From the NCBI GenBank assembly GCA_002309655.1, contig DBXM01000036.1, positions 13,744 through 25,626 on the forward strand: 11,883 nucleotides of DNA, read 5' to 3'. How positions within the stretch are numbered: the stretch's first letter is position 1; the number at the start of each line of letters is the position of its first letter. Under the pieces are notes generated by a model. The model searched no databases. It was not told the origin of the DNA and saw only the letters and a list, made by a program, of their open reading frames with translations. Shown here one piece after another: positions 1-6,891 of the stretch. The DNA is from Mageeibacillus sp. UBA1212. Lineage in GTDB: Bacteria; Bacillota; Clostridia; UBA1212. A program made the translations under genes and the position numbers.

Positions 1-88
1 CGCCGCCAATGTAAAGCTGCGGCGTTATTAAGTAAGGAAATGGTTTGCGGTAGCTAAACCGGAACCCGAGCGGAGATATGCCGCGATT
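1..88 (-). other. Region downstream of argS, with a small stem-loop at the window edge
   Basis: The 88 bases after the argS stop carry no gene I can support. A perfect 6-bp inverted repeat (CGCCGC at 1-6 and GCGGCG at 19-24, 12-nt loop) sits at the very edge. It could be the start of a terminator or of the next leader, but any T-run that would decide this lies outside the window. A weaker GCGG/CCGC pairing at 70-84 is also possible. AAACCGG occurs at 56-62. Confidence 0.3.
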
Positions 89-1810
89 TTACATCTTTTC
101 TACTACGCCTACGCCAATCAGGTACAGCGTCTCCTTCAAGCACGTCGTGCACGCTTCAGTAAGCGCCAGCCTCGCGGCTCTGATTTCCGGCTCGGACCGG
201 AGCACGTTCGTGGAGTTATAAAACTTGTTGAACGCCTTCGCGAGCTCGATAATGTACCTCGTGACAATGTACGGCTCGTTCTTGGCCGCGGCGTCGCGGA
301 CGGCACCGTAAAGCTTCTCCAGAACCTTCACGACGGCGTATTCACTGTCTTCGCAAAGCAAGCTGAGGTCCGCGTTCTTATAATCGATCTTGAGGTCTTC
401 TGCGCGGCGCAGAACGCTTCTGCCGCGGGCGTAGGTGTACTGGACGTACGGCCCGGACTCACCCTCAAAATCGAGCATCTTGTTGATGTCGAAAACGATG
501 TCGCGTTCACGGCCGTTCTTCAGGAACTCAAACAGAACCGCGCCTACACCGATGATTTCGGAGGCCTTGTCCAGGTCGTCGATCGCGTCAGCGGTGCCGT
601 TGGCGATAATAATCTCACGGGTCTTGGAGATGGACTCGTTAAGGACGTCTTCCAGAAGCACCACGTCGCCGTTCCTGGTCGAGAGCGCGCGGTCAGGGAA
701 CCTCACGTAGCCAAAGCCGACGTGAACGCAGTCCTCCGACCACGTGTAGCCCATTTTCGAAAGCACAGAAAAGACCTGCTTAAAGTGCAGCGTCTGGGGC
801 GTTCCCACGACGTAAATGTTCTTGTAAAAGTCGTAGTACCGCTTCCTGTAGAGCGCCGCCGCAATGTCGCGGGTTGCGTAAATCGTGGAGCCGTCGGATT
901 TCAGAATGATGCACGGGGGCATGTTCGCGTCGTCGAAGCGCACCACCTTCGCGCCTTCGCTCTCCTCGAGAAGGCCTTCCTTTTCGAGAATGTCGACTAC
1001 TTCAGGCATTTTGTCACTGTAGAAGCTCTCGCCCGCGAAGGAGTCGAAACTGATCCCGAGAAGCCGGTACATGCGGTTGAACTCGTTGAGGCTGGCGTCG
1101 ACGAAAAACTGCCAGAGCGATGTAACCTCCGGGTCGCCGTCTTCAAGAAGTTTAAAGTAGTGGCGCGCCTCGTCCTCGAGTTCGGGGTGTTCCTTCGCCT
1201 CGGCGTGGAACTTCACGTAGATCTTCAGAAGCTCGTTGATCGGGTCAGCGGCAATCACGTCGCGGTCGCCCCAGCGCTTGTAGGCGCTTATAAGCTTGCC
1301 GAACTGTGTTCCCCAGTCGCCGATGTGGTTGATTTTGACAACGTCGTAGCCGAGGAAATCGTAAATTCGTGAAAGCGAGCTGCCGATGGCCGTGGAGCAG
1401 AGATGTCCGATGTGGAACGGCTTTGCGATGTTGGGCGACGAGAATTCGACGATGACGGTCTTTCCGCGCCCTTCCCTGCTTCTGCCGTATTTTTCCTTCT
1501 TTTCGAGAATTTCCGACAGCACCTCGCGCGAGATTTCGCCCCTGTTCAGGAAGAAATTCAAATACGCGCCCACGACTCTGATTTCCGAGAAGAGGCCGGC
1601 GTTATCATCGTCCGCCAGTATCTTTTCGCGGAGATCCTCGGCCACGAGCTTGGGGTTGGTCTTCTGAGCGAGCCTGAAACAAGGCAGCGCGAAGTCGCCC
1701 AGCTTTTCATCGGGCGGAATGCTTATAAGCGCGGAAATGAAAGCCTCGTCGAAGGAGTCGTTCCCGAGATTCTTTGTGATTATTTCGCTGAGTTTTTTCT
1801 TTATGTCCAT
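89..1810 (-). CDS. argS: Arginyl-tRNA synthetase (class I)
   Basis: ArgRS charges tRNA-Arg with arginine in the cytoplasm using ATP. The 573-residue product has the normal family length. Visible parts are the N-terminal Arg-tRNA-synthetase domain (about 1-90), the class I signature with HIGH at 133-136 (preceded by SSPNIAKPF), GDWGTQFGK at 164-172, and GESGPYVQYTYARGRS at 450-465, which opens the DALR anticodon-binding domain. The protein ends in the usual GVGVVEKM-type tail. The KMSKS-equivalent loop reads ALSTRNGDVV (375-384), where many relatives have STRKG; ArgRS is known to be loose here. The open frame runs upstream to 1936, but MDIKKKLSEII at 1810 matches the family N-terminus and the upstream residues do not. 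The ribosome binding site is weak (AAAGAAA). The gene lies 193 nt behind leuS and may be co-transcribed with it. Confidence 0.97.
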   Translation of the reverse strand: MDIKKKLSEIITKNLGNDSFDEAFISALISIPPDEKLGDFALPCFRLAQKTNPKLVAEDLREKILADDDNAGLFSEIRVVGAYLNFFLNRGEISREVLSEILEKKEKYGRSREGRGKTVIVEFSSPNIAKPFHIGHLCSTAIGSSLSRIYDFLGYDVVKINHIGDWGTQFGKLISAYKRWGDRDVIAADPINELLKIYVKFHAEAKEHPELEDEARHYFKLLEDGDPEVTSLWQFFVDASLNEFNRMYRLLGISFDSFAGESFYSDKMPEVVDILEKEGLLEESEGAKVVRFDDANMPPCIILKSDGSTIYATRDIAAALYRKRYYDFYKNIYVVGTPQTLHFKQVFSVLSKMGYTWSEDCVHVGFGYVRFPDRALSTRNGDVVLLEDVLNESISKTREIIIANGTADAIDDLDKASEIIGVGAVLFEFLKNGRERDIVFDINKMLDFEGESGPYVQYTYARGRSVLRRAEDLKIDYKNADLSLLCEDSEYAVVKVLEKLYGAVRDAAAKNEPYIVTRYIIELAKAFNKFYNSTNVLRSEPEIRAARLALTEACTTCLKETLYLIGVGVVEKM

Positions 1811-2003
1811 TTTCTTTAAAAATAAAACCGGTAAGTTCGGAGATGTTTTTTCGTGCGCGCGTCCGAAGCTGTACAAGTGTACTGCGAGAGGCGCACTCGC
1901 GAAAAGTAATTTGCCCGGGCAATTTGTCGAAGACACATTGTCCGCAAACTCAATTCAATGGCATTTTCGGGCAAATTACGTAAACAGCCCGAAATAGCCG
2001 GTT
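1811..2003 (-). other. Structured leuS-argS intergenic region
   Basis: This 193-nt gap holds no supported gene. It contains several inverted repeats: a perfect 12-bp palindrome TTGCCCGGGCAA at 1911-1922, a 5-bp stem with 7-nt loop (1884-1888 with 1896-1900), the near-palindrome GTACAAGTGTAC at 1871-1882, and a long-range 12-bp repeat listed separately. I found no consensus promoter. The best -10 candidate, TACACT near 1876-1881 on the minus strand, lacks a good -35. No T-box consensus (GGTGG...ACCGCG) is present. The region could be a processed or attenuating leader for argS, or simply a spacer with fold potential. Confidence 0.5.
1906..1979. repeat. 12-bp perfect inverted repeat, arms 50 nt apart
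   Basis: GTAATTTGCCCG at 1906-1917 is the exact reverse complement of CGGGCAAATTAC at 1968-1979. The left arm overlaps the local palindrome TTGCCCGGGCAA (1911-1922), so two mutually exclusive folds are possible in RNA: a tight self-hairpin, or a long-range helix closing a 50-nt loop. Mutually exclusive pairing is typical of attenuators, but no U-run follows either structure, so the function is unknown. Confidence 0.55.
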
Positions 2004-4430
2004 TTAACAAATTATATTAACGAGGCTTCCCGGAACCGCGATGACCTTGCGCACCTGGCGGCCCGCGATAAGTTCCTTAACGGTGTCGTTCTCGAGCACG
2101 TACGCTGCCAGGCCGTCCCTGTCAAGGGTTGACGGCACGTTGATGCGCGCCTTGATCTTCCCGAGGATCTGGACCGCGATTTCGACCTCGTCGGCAACAA
2201 GCTTCGACTCGTCGCAGACCGGCCAGGGCTGTTCGTGAACGTAGCCTTCGCCAAGTTCGAGCATCGTCCACATCTCCTCCGCGAAGTGCGGGCAGACCGG
2301 ATACAGCAGCTTGAGAAGCGTGCCGAGGTCGCCGGCGGAGAGCGTGTTGGCCGCGTAGAAATCGTTCACGAGACCCATCATCGCCGCGATGGCGGTGTTG
2401 TATTTCATCTTTTCGTAGTCCTCGGAGACCTTCTTGATCGTCACGTTCACGGCACGTTCGTGCTTCTTCGAAATGTTCTTTTCGGGTGTGACGAACTTTT
2501 GAAGTTTCCAGACACGTTCGAGGAACCTGTAGCAGCCTCTCGCGCCGTCGGTGGACCACGGAATCGGCTGGTCGAAAGCGCCCATGAACATCTCGTAGAG
2601 CCTGAACGCGTCAGCGCCGATCTCGGCAACGATGTCGTCCGGGTTGATCACGTTCCCGCGGGACTTGGACATCTTTTCGCCGTTCTCGCCGAGAATCATG
2701 CCGTGGGAAGTTCTCTTTATGTACGGCTCGGGGCACGGAACGGCGCCGATGTCGTACAGGAACTTGTGCCAGAAGCGGGAATAAAGCAGGTGCAGCGTGG
2801 TGTGTTCCATGCCGCCGTTGTACCAGTCAACCGGGAGCCAGTACTTCATCGCCTCTTCGGAGGCCATCGCCTCGTTGTTGTGCGGGTCGGTGTAGCGGAT
2901 GAAATACCAGGAAGAGCCCGCCCACTGGGGCATCGTGTCGGTCTCGCGCTTTGCGGGTCGGCCGCACTTCGGGCAGGTCGTGTTGACCCACTCGGGAACG
3001 TTCACCAGCGGGGATTCGCCGCTGTCGGTCTGGACGTAGTTCTCGACCTCGGGAAGGAGCAGCGGAAGCTCTGATTCGTCAAGCGGAACCCAGCCGCAGC
3101 AGTCGCACTTCACGACCGGAATAGGCTCGCCCCAGTAGCGCTGGCGGCTGAACACCCAGTCGCGGAGCTTGTAGTTGACCTTGCCCGCTCCGATTCCCTT
3201 TTCCTCGAGGAATTCTATGATTTTGGCCTTTGCCTCTTTAACCGGAAGGCCGTTCAGGAACCCTGAGTTGACCATCGTGCCGGTCTCGATGTCGGTGAAG
3301 GCTTCCTTCTCGATGTCGCCGCCGGCCACAACTTCGATTACCGGCAGGCCGAACTTGCGCGCGAACGCGTAGTCCCTGTCGTCGTGTGCCGGAACCGCCA
3401 TGATCGCGCCGGTGCCGTAGGTGCTGAGAACGTAGTCGGAGGTCCAGATCGGAATCTCTTCCCCGTTGACCGGGTTGATGGCCCTGATGCCTTTCAGCTC
3501 GACGCCTGTCTTGTCCTTCGCCAGCTCGGTTCTCTCGAACTCGGACTTGCGGGCGGCCTGCTGCCTGTAGGCGTCGACCTCGTCGAAGTTGGTGATTTTG
3601 TCCTTGAACTTCTCGATGAACTCGTGTTCCGGCGAGATGACCATGTAAGTCGCACCGAAGAGCGTGTCGGGTCTCGTGGTGTAGACTCTCAGTTTGTAGT
3701 CCGCGTCCTTAACCACGAAGTCGACCTCCGCGCCTGTGGAGCGGCCGATCCAGTTGCGCTGCTGGACCTTCACCTTCTCGATGAAGTCCACAGTGTCAAG
3801 GCCGTCGATCAGCTTCTGCGCGTATTCTGTGATTTTGAGCATCCACTGGCTCTTAACCTTCCTGACGACTTCGCCGCCGCAGCGCTCGCAGACGCCGTTC
3901 ACGACCTCCTCGTTGGCCAGGCCGACCTTGCAGCTTGTGCACCAGTTGATAGGCATCTCGGTCTTGTACGCGAGGCCCGCCTTGAAGAGCTGCAGGAATA
4001 TCCACTGGGTCCAGCGGTAGTACTCGGGGTCGGTCGTAGAAACCTCGGATGACCAGGTGAACGAAAAGCCCAGCATCTTGAGCTGGCTCTTAAACCTGGC
4101 GATGTTGCGCGCCGTGACGATCTCCGGGTGGATCTTGTTCTTGATCGCGAAGTTCTCGGTGGGAAGGCCGAACGCGTCCCAGCCTATCGGGAACAGCACG
4201 TTGTACCCTTCCATGCGTCTCTTGCGGCAGATGATGTCCATAGCCGTGTTGGAGCGCGGGTGGCCGACGTGAAGGCCGTTGCCCGAGGGGTACGGGAACT
4301 CGATGAGTCCGTAGAATTTGGGCTTCGTGTAGTCCTTCGAGGGCTCGAACGTGTTGTCGCGCTCCCATATTTCCTGCCACTTCTTTTCGACCGCGGCCGG
4401 GTTGTATGCCTTGAATTCAATTTTTTTCAT
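2004..4430 (-). CDS. leuS: Leucyl-tRNA synthetase (class I)
   Basis: LeuRS attaches leucine to tRNA-Leu and hydrolyses mischarged tRNA in its CP1 editing domain. The 808-residue protein is complete and of bacterial length. Motifs in order: PYPSGNGLHVGH with the HIGH box at 54-57; paired cysteines C164/C167 and C181/C184 likely forming a zinc site; editing domain with TTRPDTLFGATY (251-262) and GTGAIMAVPAHDDRD (339-353); a second cysteine group at 442-445 with C486/C489; GGMEHTTLHLLYSRFW (539-554); KMSKS at 586-590; and an anticodon-binding C-terminal part ending VRKVIAVPGSLVNIIC. It ends in Cys where many relatives end in a basic or hydrophobic tail, a trivial difference. An AAGGA sequence lies 10 nt before the ATG. 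Its own strong promoter (4502-4530) lies upstream, and argS follows. Confidence 0.98.
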   Translation of the reverse strand: MKKIEFKAYNPAAVEKKWQEIWERDNTFEPSKDYTKPKFYGLIEFPYPSGNGLHVGHPRSNTAMDIICRKRRMEGYNVLFPIGWDAFGLPTENFAIKNKIHPEIVTARNIARFKSQLKMLGFSFTWSSEVSTTDPEYYRWTQWIFLQLFKAGLAYKTEMPINWCTSCKVGLANEEVVNGVCERCGGEVVRKVKSQWMLKITEYAQKLIDGLDTVDFIEKVKVQQRNWIGRSTGAEVDFVVKDADYKLRVYTTRPDTLFGATYMVISPEHEFIEKFKDKITNFDEVDAYRQQAARKSEFERTELAKDKTGVELKGIRAINPVNGEEIPIWTSDYVLSTYGTGAIMAVPAHDDRDYAFARKFGLPVIEVVAGGDIEKEAFTDIETGTMVNSGFLNGLPVKEAKAKIIEFLEEKGIGAGKVNYKLRDWVFSRQRYWGEPIPVVKCDCCGWVPLDESELPLLLPEVENYVQTDSGESPLVNVPEWVNTTCPKCGRPAKRETDTMPQWAGSSWYFIRYTDPHNNEAMASEEAMKYWLPVDWYNGGMEHTTLHLLYSRFWHKFLYDIGAVPCPEPYIKRTSHGMILGENGEKMSKSRGNVINPDDIVAEIGADAFRLYEMFMGAFDQPIPWSTDGARGCYRFLERVWKLQKFVTPEKNISKKHERAVNVTIKKVSEDYEKMKYNTAIAAMMGLVNDFYAANTLSAGDLGTLLKLLYPVCPHFAEEMWTMLELGEGYVHEQPWPVCDESKLVADEVEIAVQILGKIKARINVPSTLDRDGLAAYVLENDTVKELIAGRQVRKVIAVPGSLVNIIC

Positions 4431-4472
4431 TTTCAGTCCGTCCTTGAAATGATTTTGAATAGATTGGTTGGG

Positions 4473-4493
4473 AAGCAGGGGAAATTCCTGCTT
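4473..4493 (-). promoter_or_regulatory. Hairpin at the predicted 5' end of the leuS mRNA
   Basis: AAGCAGG and CCTGCTT form a perfect 7-bp stem with a 7-nt loop. The predicted transcription start of the leuS promoter is near 4495, so the stem would begin within a few nucleotides of the mRNA 5' end. Such 5'-terminal stems are known to protect bacterial mRNAs from 5'-dependent decay; that role here is inference. It is not followed by a U-run, so it is not a terminator. Confidence 0.55.
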
Positions 4494-4501
4494 AAATTAA
4501 T

Positions 4502-4530
4502 ATTATAAAGCTTTCCGTCCGGTTTGTAAA
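4502..4530 (-). promoter_or_regulatory. Sigma-A-type promoter of leuS
   Basis: Reading the minus strand, TTTACA (-35, 4530-4525) is followed after exactly 17 nt by TATAAT (-10, 4507-4502). This is five of six at -35, a perfect -10 and optimal spacing. Transcription would start near 4495, giving a leader of about 65 nt before leuS. It abuts the T-run of the upstream operon terminator, so the two units are separated by only a few bases. Confidence 0.87.
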
Positions 4531-4531
4531 C

Positions 4532-4572
4532 AAAAAAACGGCTTTTTGCCCGCGAATTAACGGGCGCAGCCG
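4532..4572 (-). terminator. Intrinsic terminator of the CNNM-era-recO-DUF6873 operon
   Basis: On the minus strand CGGCT (4572-4568) pairs with AGCCG (4543-4539) as the outer stem, and GCCCG (4565-4561) pairs with CGGGC (4552-4548) as the inner stem, with small unpaired bases between. Seven Ts follow immediately (4538-4532). It begins 35 nt after the stop codon of the DUF6873-like gene. There is no T-run on the other side, so it works only for minus-strand transcription. Confidence 0.88.
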
Positions 4573-4606
4573 CTTGTATGAATGTATTACGGAAAACACT
4601 TGGCGG

Positions 4607-5320
4607 TCAGGCCGTTACGCTGACGATGCCTCCGATGTCCTTGAGTGGTCCTTCTGCCTCAACAATACTGATTCCGCTCTGCCTCAAAAGTTCACAGAGT
4701 TCGGGAATGCGGGACGAGAGCGAGCCGTTCACGAAGAGAGTATTAAGCGCCGCGCACCAGCCCATTGTTCCTCCGACGAAACCGCTGCCGTAGCCTTCGA
4801 GCACGATCTTTTCCGACGCCTCTTTCTCAACGAAAAAGATATTGAACGAGTGATTGCCGGCAGCTTTTGAAATGCCTTCGTCGCCTGTCACAATCAAGTC
4901 GAGAGGCGGAATGTAGCAGGCGGAGCAGCGGGTGTAGCCCTGCCTGACGTCGACCTTTACGAGGTGGCTTTCCGCAGCGAATTCATTGATTGCCTCCGCG
5001 GTGACTGACGTTTTGTGGATCAGGTAATTCCCGCAGAGAAGCGCGTTCAAAGAGACGCATTCCGGGTACTTCACGGGCGATTCGGGGCCTTCGTAAACAA
5101 GCTCAAATCCGAGTTCGTGGAGCCTCGCGTCAGCCGCTTTGTCAATGCCGCGCCTCACCGCGTGCCGACCGCCCAGATCAAACACCTGCATGTCCGCGTG
5201 CTTCGACTCGTAAACCGGCAGAAACGGATTCGCGCCGAGTGGCACGAATTCCCCGCCCGTAAGCAAAATCTTCTCACGAAGCTCAGGATAAATATCTTCG
5301 GAAGCGATAAAAACGTTCAT
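4607..5320 (-). CDS. DUF6873-like protein, possible guanidino-modifying-enzyme (GME) fold
   Basis: The 237-residue protein has no signal peptide or membrane segment and should be cytoplasmic. From memory it resembles the clostridial DUF6873 family, annotated as having a GME fold (the fold of arginine deiminase and dimethylargininase); no function is established. Motifs likely to be conserved are HADMQVFDLGG (41-51), LNALLCGN (91-98), QGYTRCSACYI (127-137), GDEGI (146-150), GNHSFN (155-160), GGTMGWC (183-189) and the tail LKDIGGIVSV. Glycine-rich GGxxGWC resembles the segment carrying the catalytic Cys in agmatine and arginine deiminases, so C189 with H41 or H157 could be catalytic; this is inference. 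C132/C135 form a CxxC pair. It is the last gene of the operon, starting 4 nt after the lysozyme stop with SD GGAAGG 7 nt before the ATG, and is therefore translationally linked to it. Confidence 0.75.
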   Translation of the reverse strand: MNVFIASEDIYPELREKILLTGGEFVPLGANPFLPVYESKHADMQVFDLGGRHAVRRGIDKAADARLHELGFELVYEGPESPVKYPECVSLNALLCGNYLIHKTSVTAEAINEFAAESHLVKVDVRQGYTRCSACYIPPLDLIVTGDEGISKAAGNHSFNIFFVEKEASEKIVLEGYGSGFVGGTMGWCAALNTLFVNGSLSSRIPELCELLRQSGISIVEAEGPLKDIGGIVSVTA

Positions 5321-5324
5321 AAAT

Positions 5325-6212
5325 CTACCTTCCGAACGGGTCCGGAGCGTTCCTTTTCGCGTACCAGTCGGCGGTGTATGCCAGAATGTCTCTCAACGTC
5401 ACGTTCATGTCGCACTCCTCATCGACTCCGCTCACCGAAGCGGTGGAAGTGTACTGCCACAGGCAGACGTTCGGGTAGTGATCCGGCGTCAGGACCTTTT
5501 TTTTCGACCAGCTCGCCACCCAGTAGCAGTATTTGGTCAGCTGCTCAGGGTAGTAGTAGTTGTCCGCGAAGTCGGTGTTCGAGTAGTACCCGGGGCAGAT
5601 ACCGCCCTCCTCCAGCGCGTCGCAGAAAGTCTTGATAATGTCCGTGAGCATCTGCCGCGAGTTGTCGGAAATGAGCCTGTCGCCGTCGTTCTCGACGTCG
5701 TAAAAAAACGGAAGCTCGAACTCGAGATTCATCTCTTCGATCATCGTGAGCACCCTTTCCGCGTCCGCGGCGGCCTCCTCGAGAGAGTGAGCGCCGGAGA
5801 AAAAGTAGCAACCGACGGGAAGGCCCTCCGCCTTCGCGAGCGCGTAGTACTCGGTGAACTTTTCGTCTATTTCAAGGTTATATCTGGCAAGCCTCAGCAC
5901 CACGCCGCGCACGCCGTCACGCTTCATCGCGTCAAAATCGATATCGCCGTCCCAGTGGCACAGATCCGCGAAAACCTGCTGTGTCTGCGGCGGTCCCCAG
6001 ATGCTCTCGACTTCCTTCGTCACCTTTTCTTCTCCTTTATTCTTGCCGGACCTCTCCTCGAGATATTTCGTGAACGCTTCGCGGAAAACCGAACATCCGG
6101 AAAGCACGGAAGCTCCCGCGAAAAAGGTAAATAAAACAAGCGCCGCCGCAATGTAGCGGGCAACGCGTGTCAAAAACTTCCCTGTTCCGATGCGGAAACG
6201 CCGTCCGGCCAT
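5325..6212 (-). CDS. GH25-family lysozyme (N-acetylmuramidase), predicted lipoprotein
   Basis: GH25 enzymes cut the MurNAc-GlcNAc beta-1,4 bond of peptidoglycan. With the start at 6212 the protein has 295 residues. The open frame continues to 6230, but GGAGG lies 5 nt before the 6212 ATG, which decides the start. A basic N-region and hydrophobic core end in lipobox LSGC (Cys40), so it is probably anchored to the outer face of the membrane. After a charged linker (about 41-75) the GH25 barrel begins at VFADLCHWDG with D83. It continues with VGCYFFSGA, the catalytic-type motif ELPFFYDVEN (D172, E174), PGYYSNTDF, YWVASW, LWQYTSTASVSGVDEECDMN (D268), and ends about 20 residues later. No cell-wall-binding repeats are present. 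It lies 31 nt behind recO. It is likely a wall-remodelling or recycling enzyme rather than a phage endolysin, as no phage genes are nearby. Confidence 0.93.
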   Translation of the reverse strand: MAGRRFRIGTGKFLTRVARYIAAALVLFTFFAGASVLSGCSVFREAFTKYLEERSGKNKGEEKVTKEVESIWGPPQTQQVFADLCHWDGDIDFDAMKRDGVRGVVLRLARYNLEIDEKFTEYYALAKAEGLPVGCYFFSGAHSLEEAAADAERVLTMIEEMNLEFELPFFYDVENDGDRLISDNSRQMLTDIIKTFCDALEEGGICPGYYSNTDFADNYYYPEQLTKYCYWVASWSKKKVLTPDHYPNVCLWQYTSTASVSGVDEECDMNVTLRDILAYTADWYAKRNAPDPFGR

Positions 6213-6217
6213 AAAAA

Positions 6218-6222
6218 CCTCC
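6218..6222 (-). promoter_or_regulatory. Shine-Dalgarno site fixing the lysozyme start
   Basis: GGAGG on the minus strand lies 5 nt before the ATG at 6212 and inside the longer open frame that begins at 6230. The longer start has no comparable site, so the 6212 start is preferred. Confidence 0.8.
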
Positions 6223-6243
6223 GCGAACATTTACAATTAAAAA

Positions 6244-6858
6244 TCAGTCGAACATGCTGTCGTACGCCCTCTGCGCTATCCGGTCGAGCTCCTCAAGCAC
6301 CTCGGGCGACACGTTGAACGAAAAAAGCGTTTTAAAATCGCTGCAGACGATATGCTCCACGGCCTGCGCAGTTCCCTTATATCTTACGCTCTCCGGCACC
6401 GCGAAAAAGCCCTGGTCATAAGAGAGCCTGATCCGGAAAATATCCTTCGCGAGGGTGAGCCGTTCGGCGTTTTCCTTCTGCGCCAGGAAATAAAAGGTGT
6501 TGAGCGTAAGCCTCAGAAGTTCTTCGTCGCGGTCTTCTTCGCGCGAGACCTTGAGCACCGCCGATGCGATATCGGAAGCGAGGAAGAGCGCGTCGACGTT
6601 CTCGCGAAGTCCGTAAAAGGAATTGATGAGGTCTGCCTCGCAGAGCGTGTAGATTCCGTTTCTGCCGGTAGAAAGCTCCATGGACGAGTAGCAGAACTGC
6701 TGGCTGGCGGCGAGAAAGCGGCTCTTTGCACTTTTGGCGCCCTTCGCGGCGATGGATATCCTGCCGAATTCGTCCGAAAGCGCGGTCAGCATTTTGCTTC
6801 CCTCGCCGTAGGTCGCCTCCGCCAGAACTATCGCCTTGCATTTAACTCTCTCGCCCAT
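6244..6858 (-). CDS. recO: DNA repair protein RecO, short form lacking the zinc cysteines
   Basis: RecO loads RecA onto SSB-coated single-stranded DNA with RecR in gap and break repair. The 204-residue product starts with the typical OB-fold (about 1-80: VKCKAIVLAEATYGEGSKML, DEFGRISIAAKGAKSAKSRF), followed by the helical domain. Known RecO proteins are usually about 240-260 residues and many bacterial ones carry four zinc-binding cysteines around the end of the helical domain. Here that segment (about 148-172) contains only C172, and the chain ends at QRAYDSMFD without the usual last 20-30 residues. The bases after the stop, before the lysozyme SD, do not encode a continuation I recognise, so a recent frameshift is not apparent. 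The start is supported by GAAGGG 5 nt before the ATG. The gap to era is 30 nt; era-recO is a classic Firmicutes pair. Confidence 0.9.
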   Translation of the reverse strand: MGERVKCKAIVLAEATYGEGSKMLTALSDEFGRISIAAKGAKSAKSRFLAASQQFCYSSMELSTGRNGIYTLCEADLINSFYGLRENVDALFLASDIASAVLKVSREEDRDEELLRLTLNTFYFLAQKENAERLTLAKDIFRIRLSYDQGFFAVPESVRYKGTAQAVEHIVCSDFKTLFSFNVSPEVLEELDRIAQRAYDSMFD

Positions 6859-6879
6859 TTCAACCCTTCATGTTATTGA

Positions 6880-6891
6880 TAAACCGGTTTA
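6880..6891. repeat. 12-bp perfect palindrome overlapping the era stop codon
   Basis: TAAACCGGTTTA reads identically on both strands and includes the era TAA. It lies just before the recO ribosome binding site. It could be a protein-binding site or a small RNA fold, or chance. The half-site AAACCGG recurs in other gaps of the window. Confidence 0.4.

Noticed and set aside
1811..1936. N-terminal extension of argS by 42 residues
   Set aside because: The extension begins at a GTG, passes through the inverted-repeat region and has no family similarity; MDIKKKLSEII at 1810 is the normal beginning.
1811..2003. T-box riboswitch before argS
   Set aside because: The gap is short and has neither the conserved T-box sequence nor a terminator hairpin with a U-run.
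2235..3074. Plus-strand open frame of 279 codons inside leuS, and similar ones at 722-1372 and 3384-4052
   Set aside because: These are shadows of the synthetase genes. They show no recognisable motifs and the same skewed composition as other antisense frames here.
5325..6212. Phage endolysin or prophage remnant
   Set aside because: The GH25 protein has a lipoprotein signal rather than a holin partner or wall-binding repeats, and all neighbours are chromosomal housekeeping genes.
6231..6260. Frameshift explaining the short RecO
   Set aside because: The bases after the recO stop do not encode the missing tail in any frame I can recognise, and they lead directly into the lysozyme ribosome binding site.
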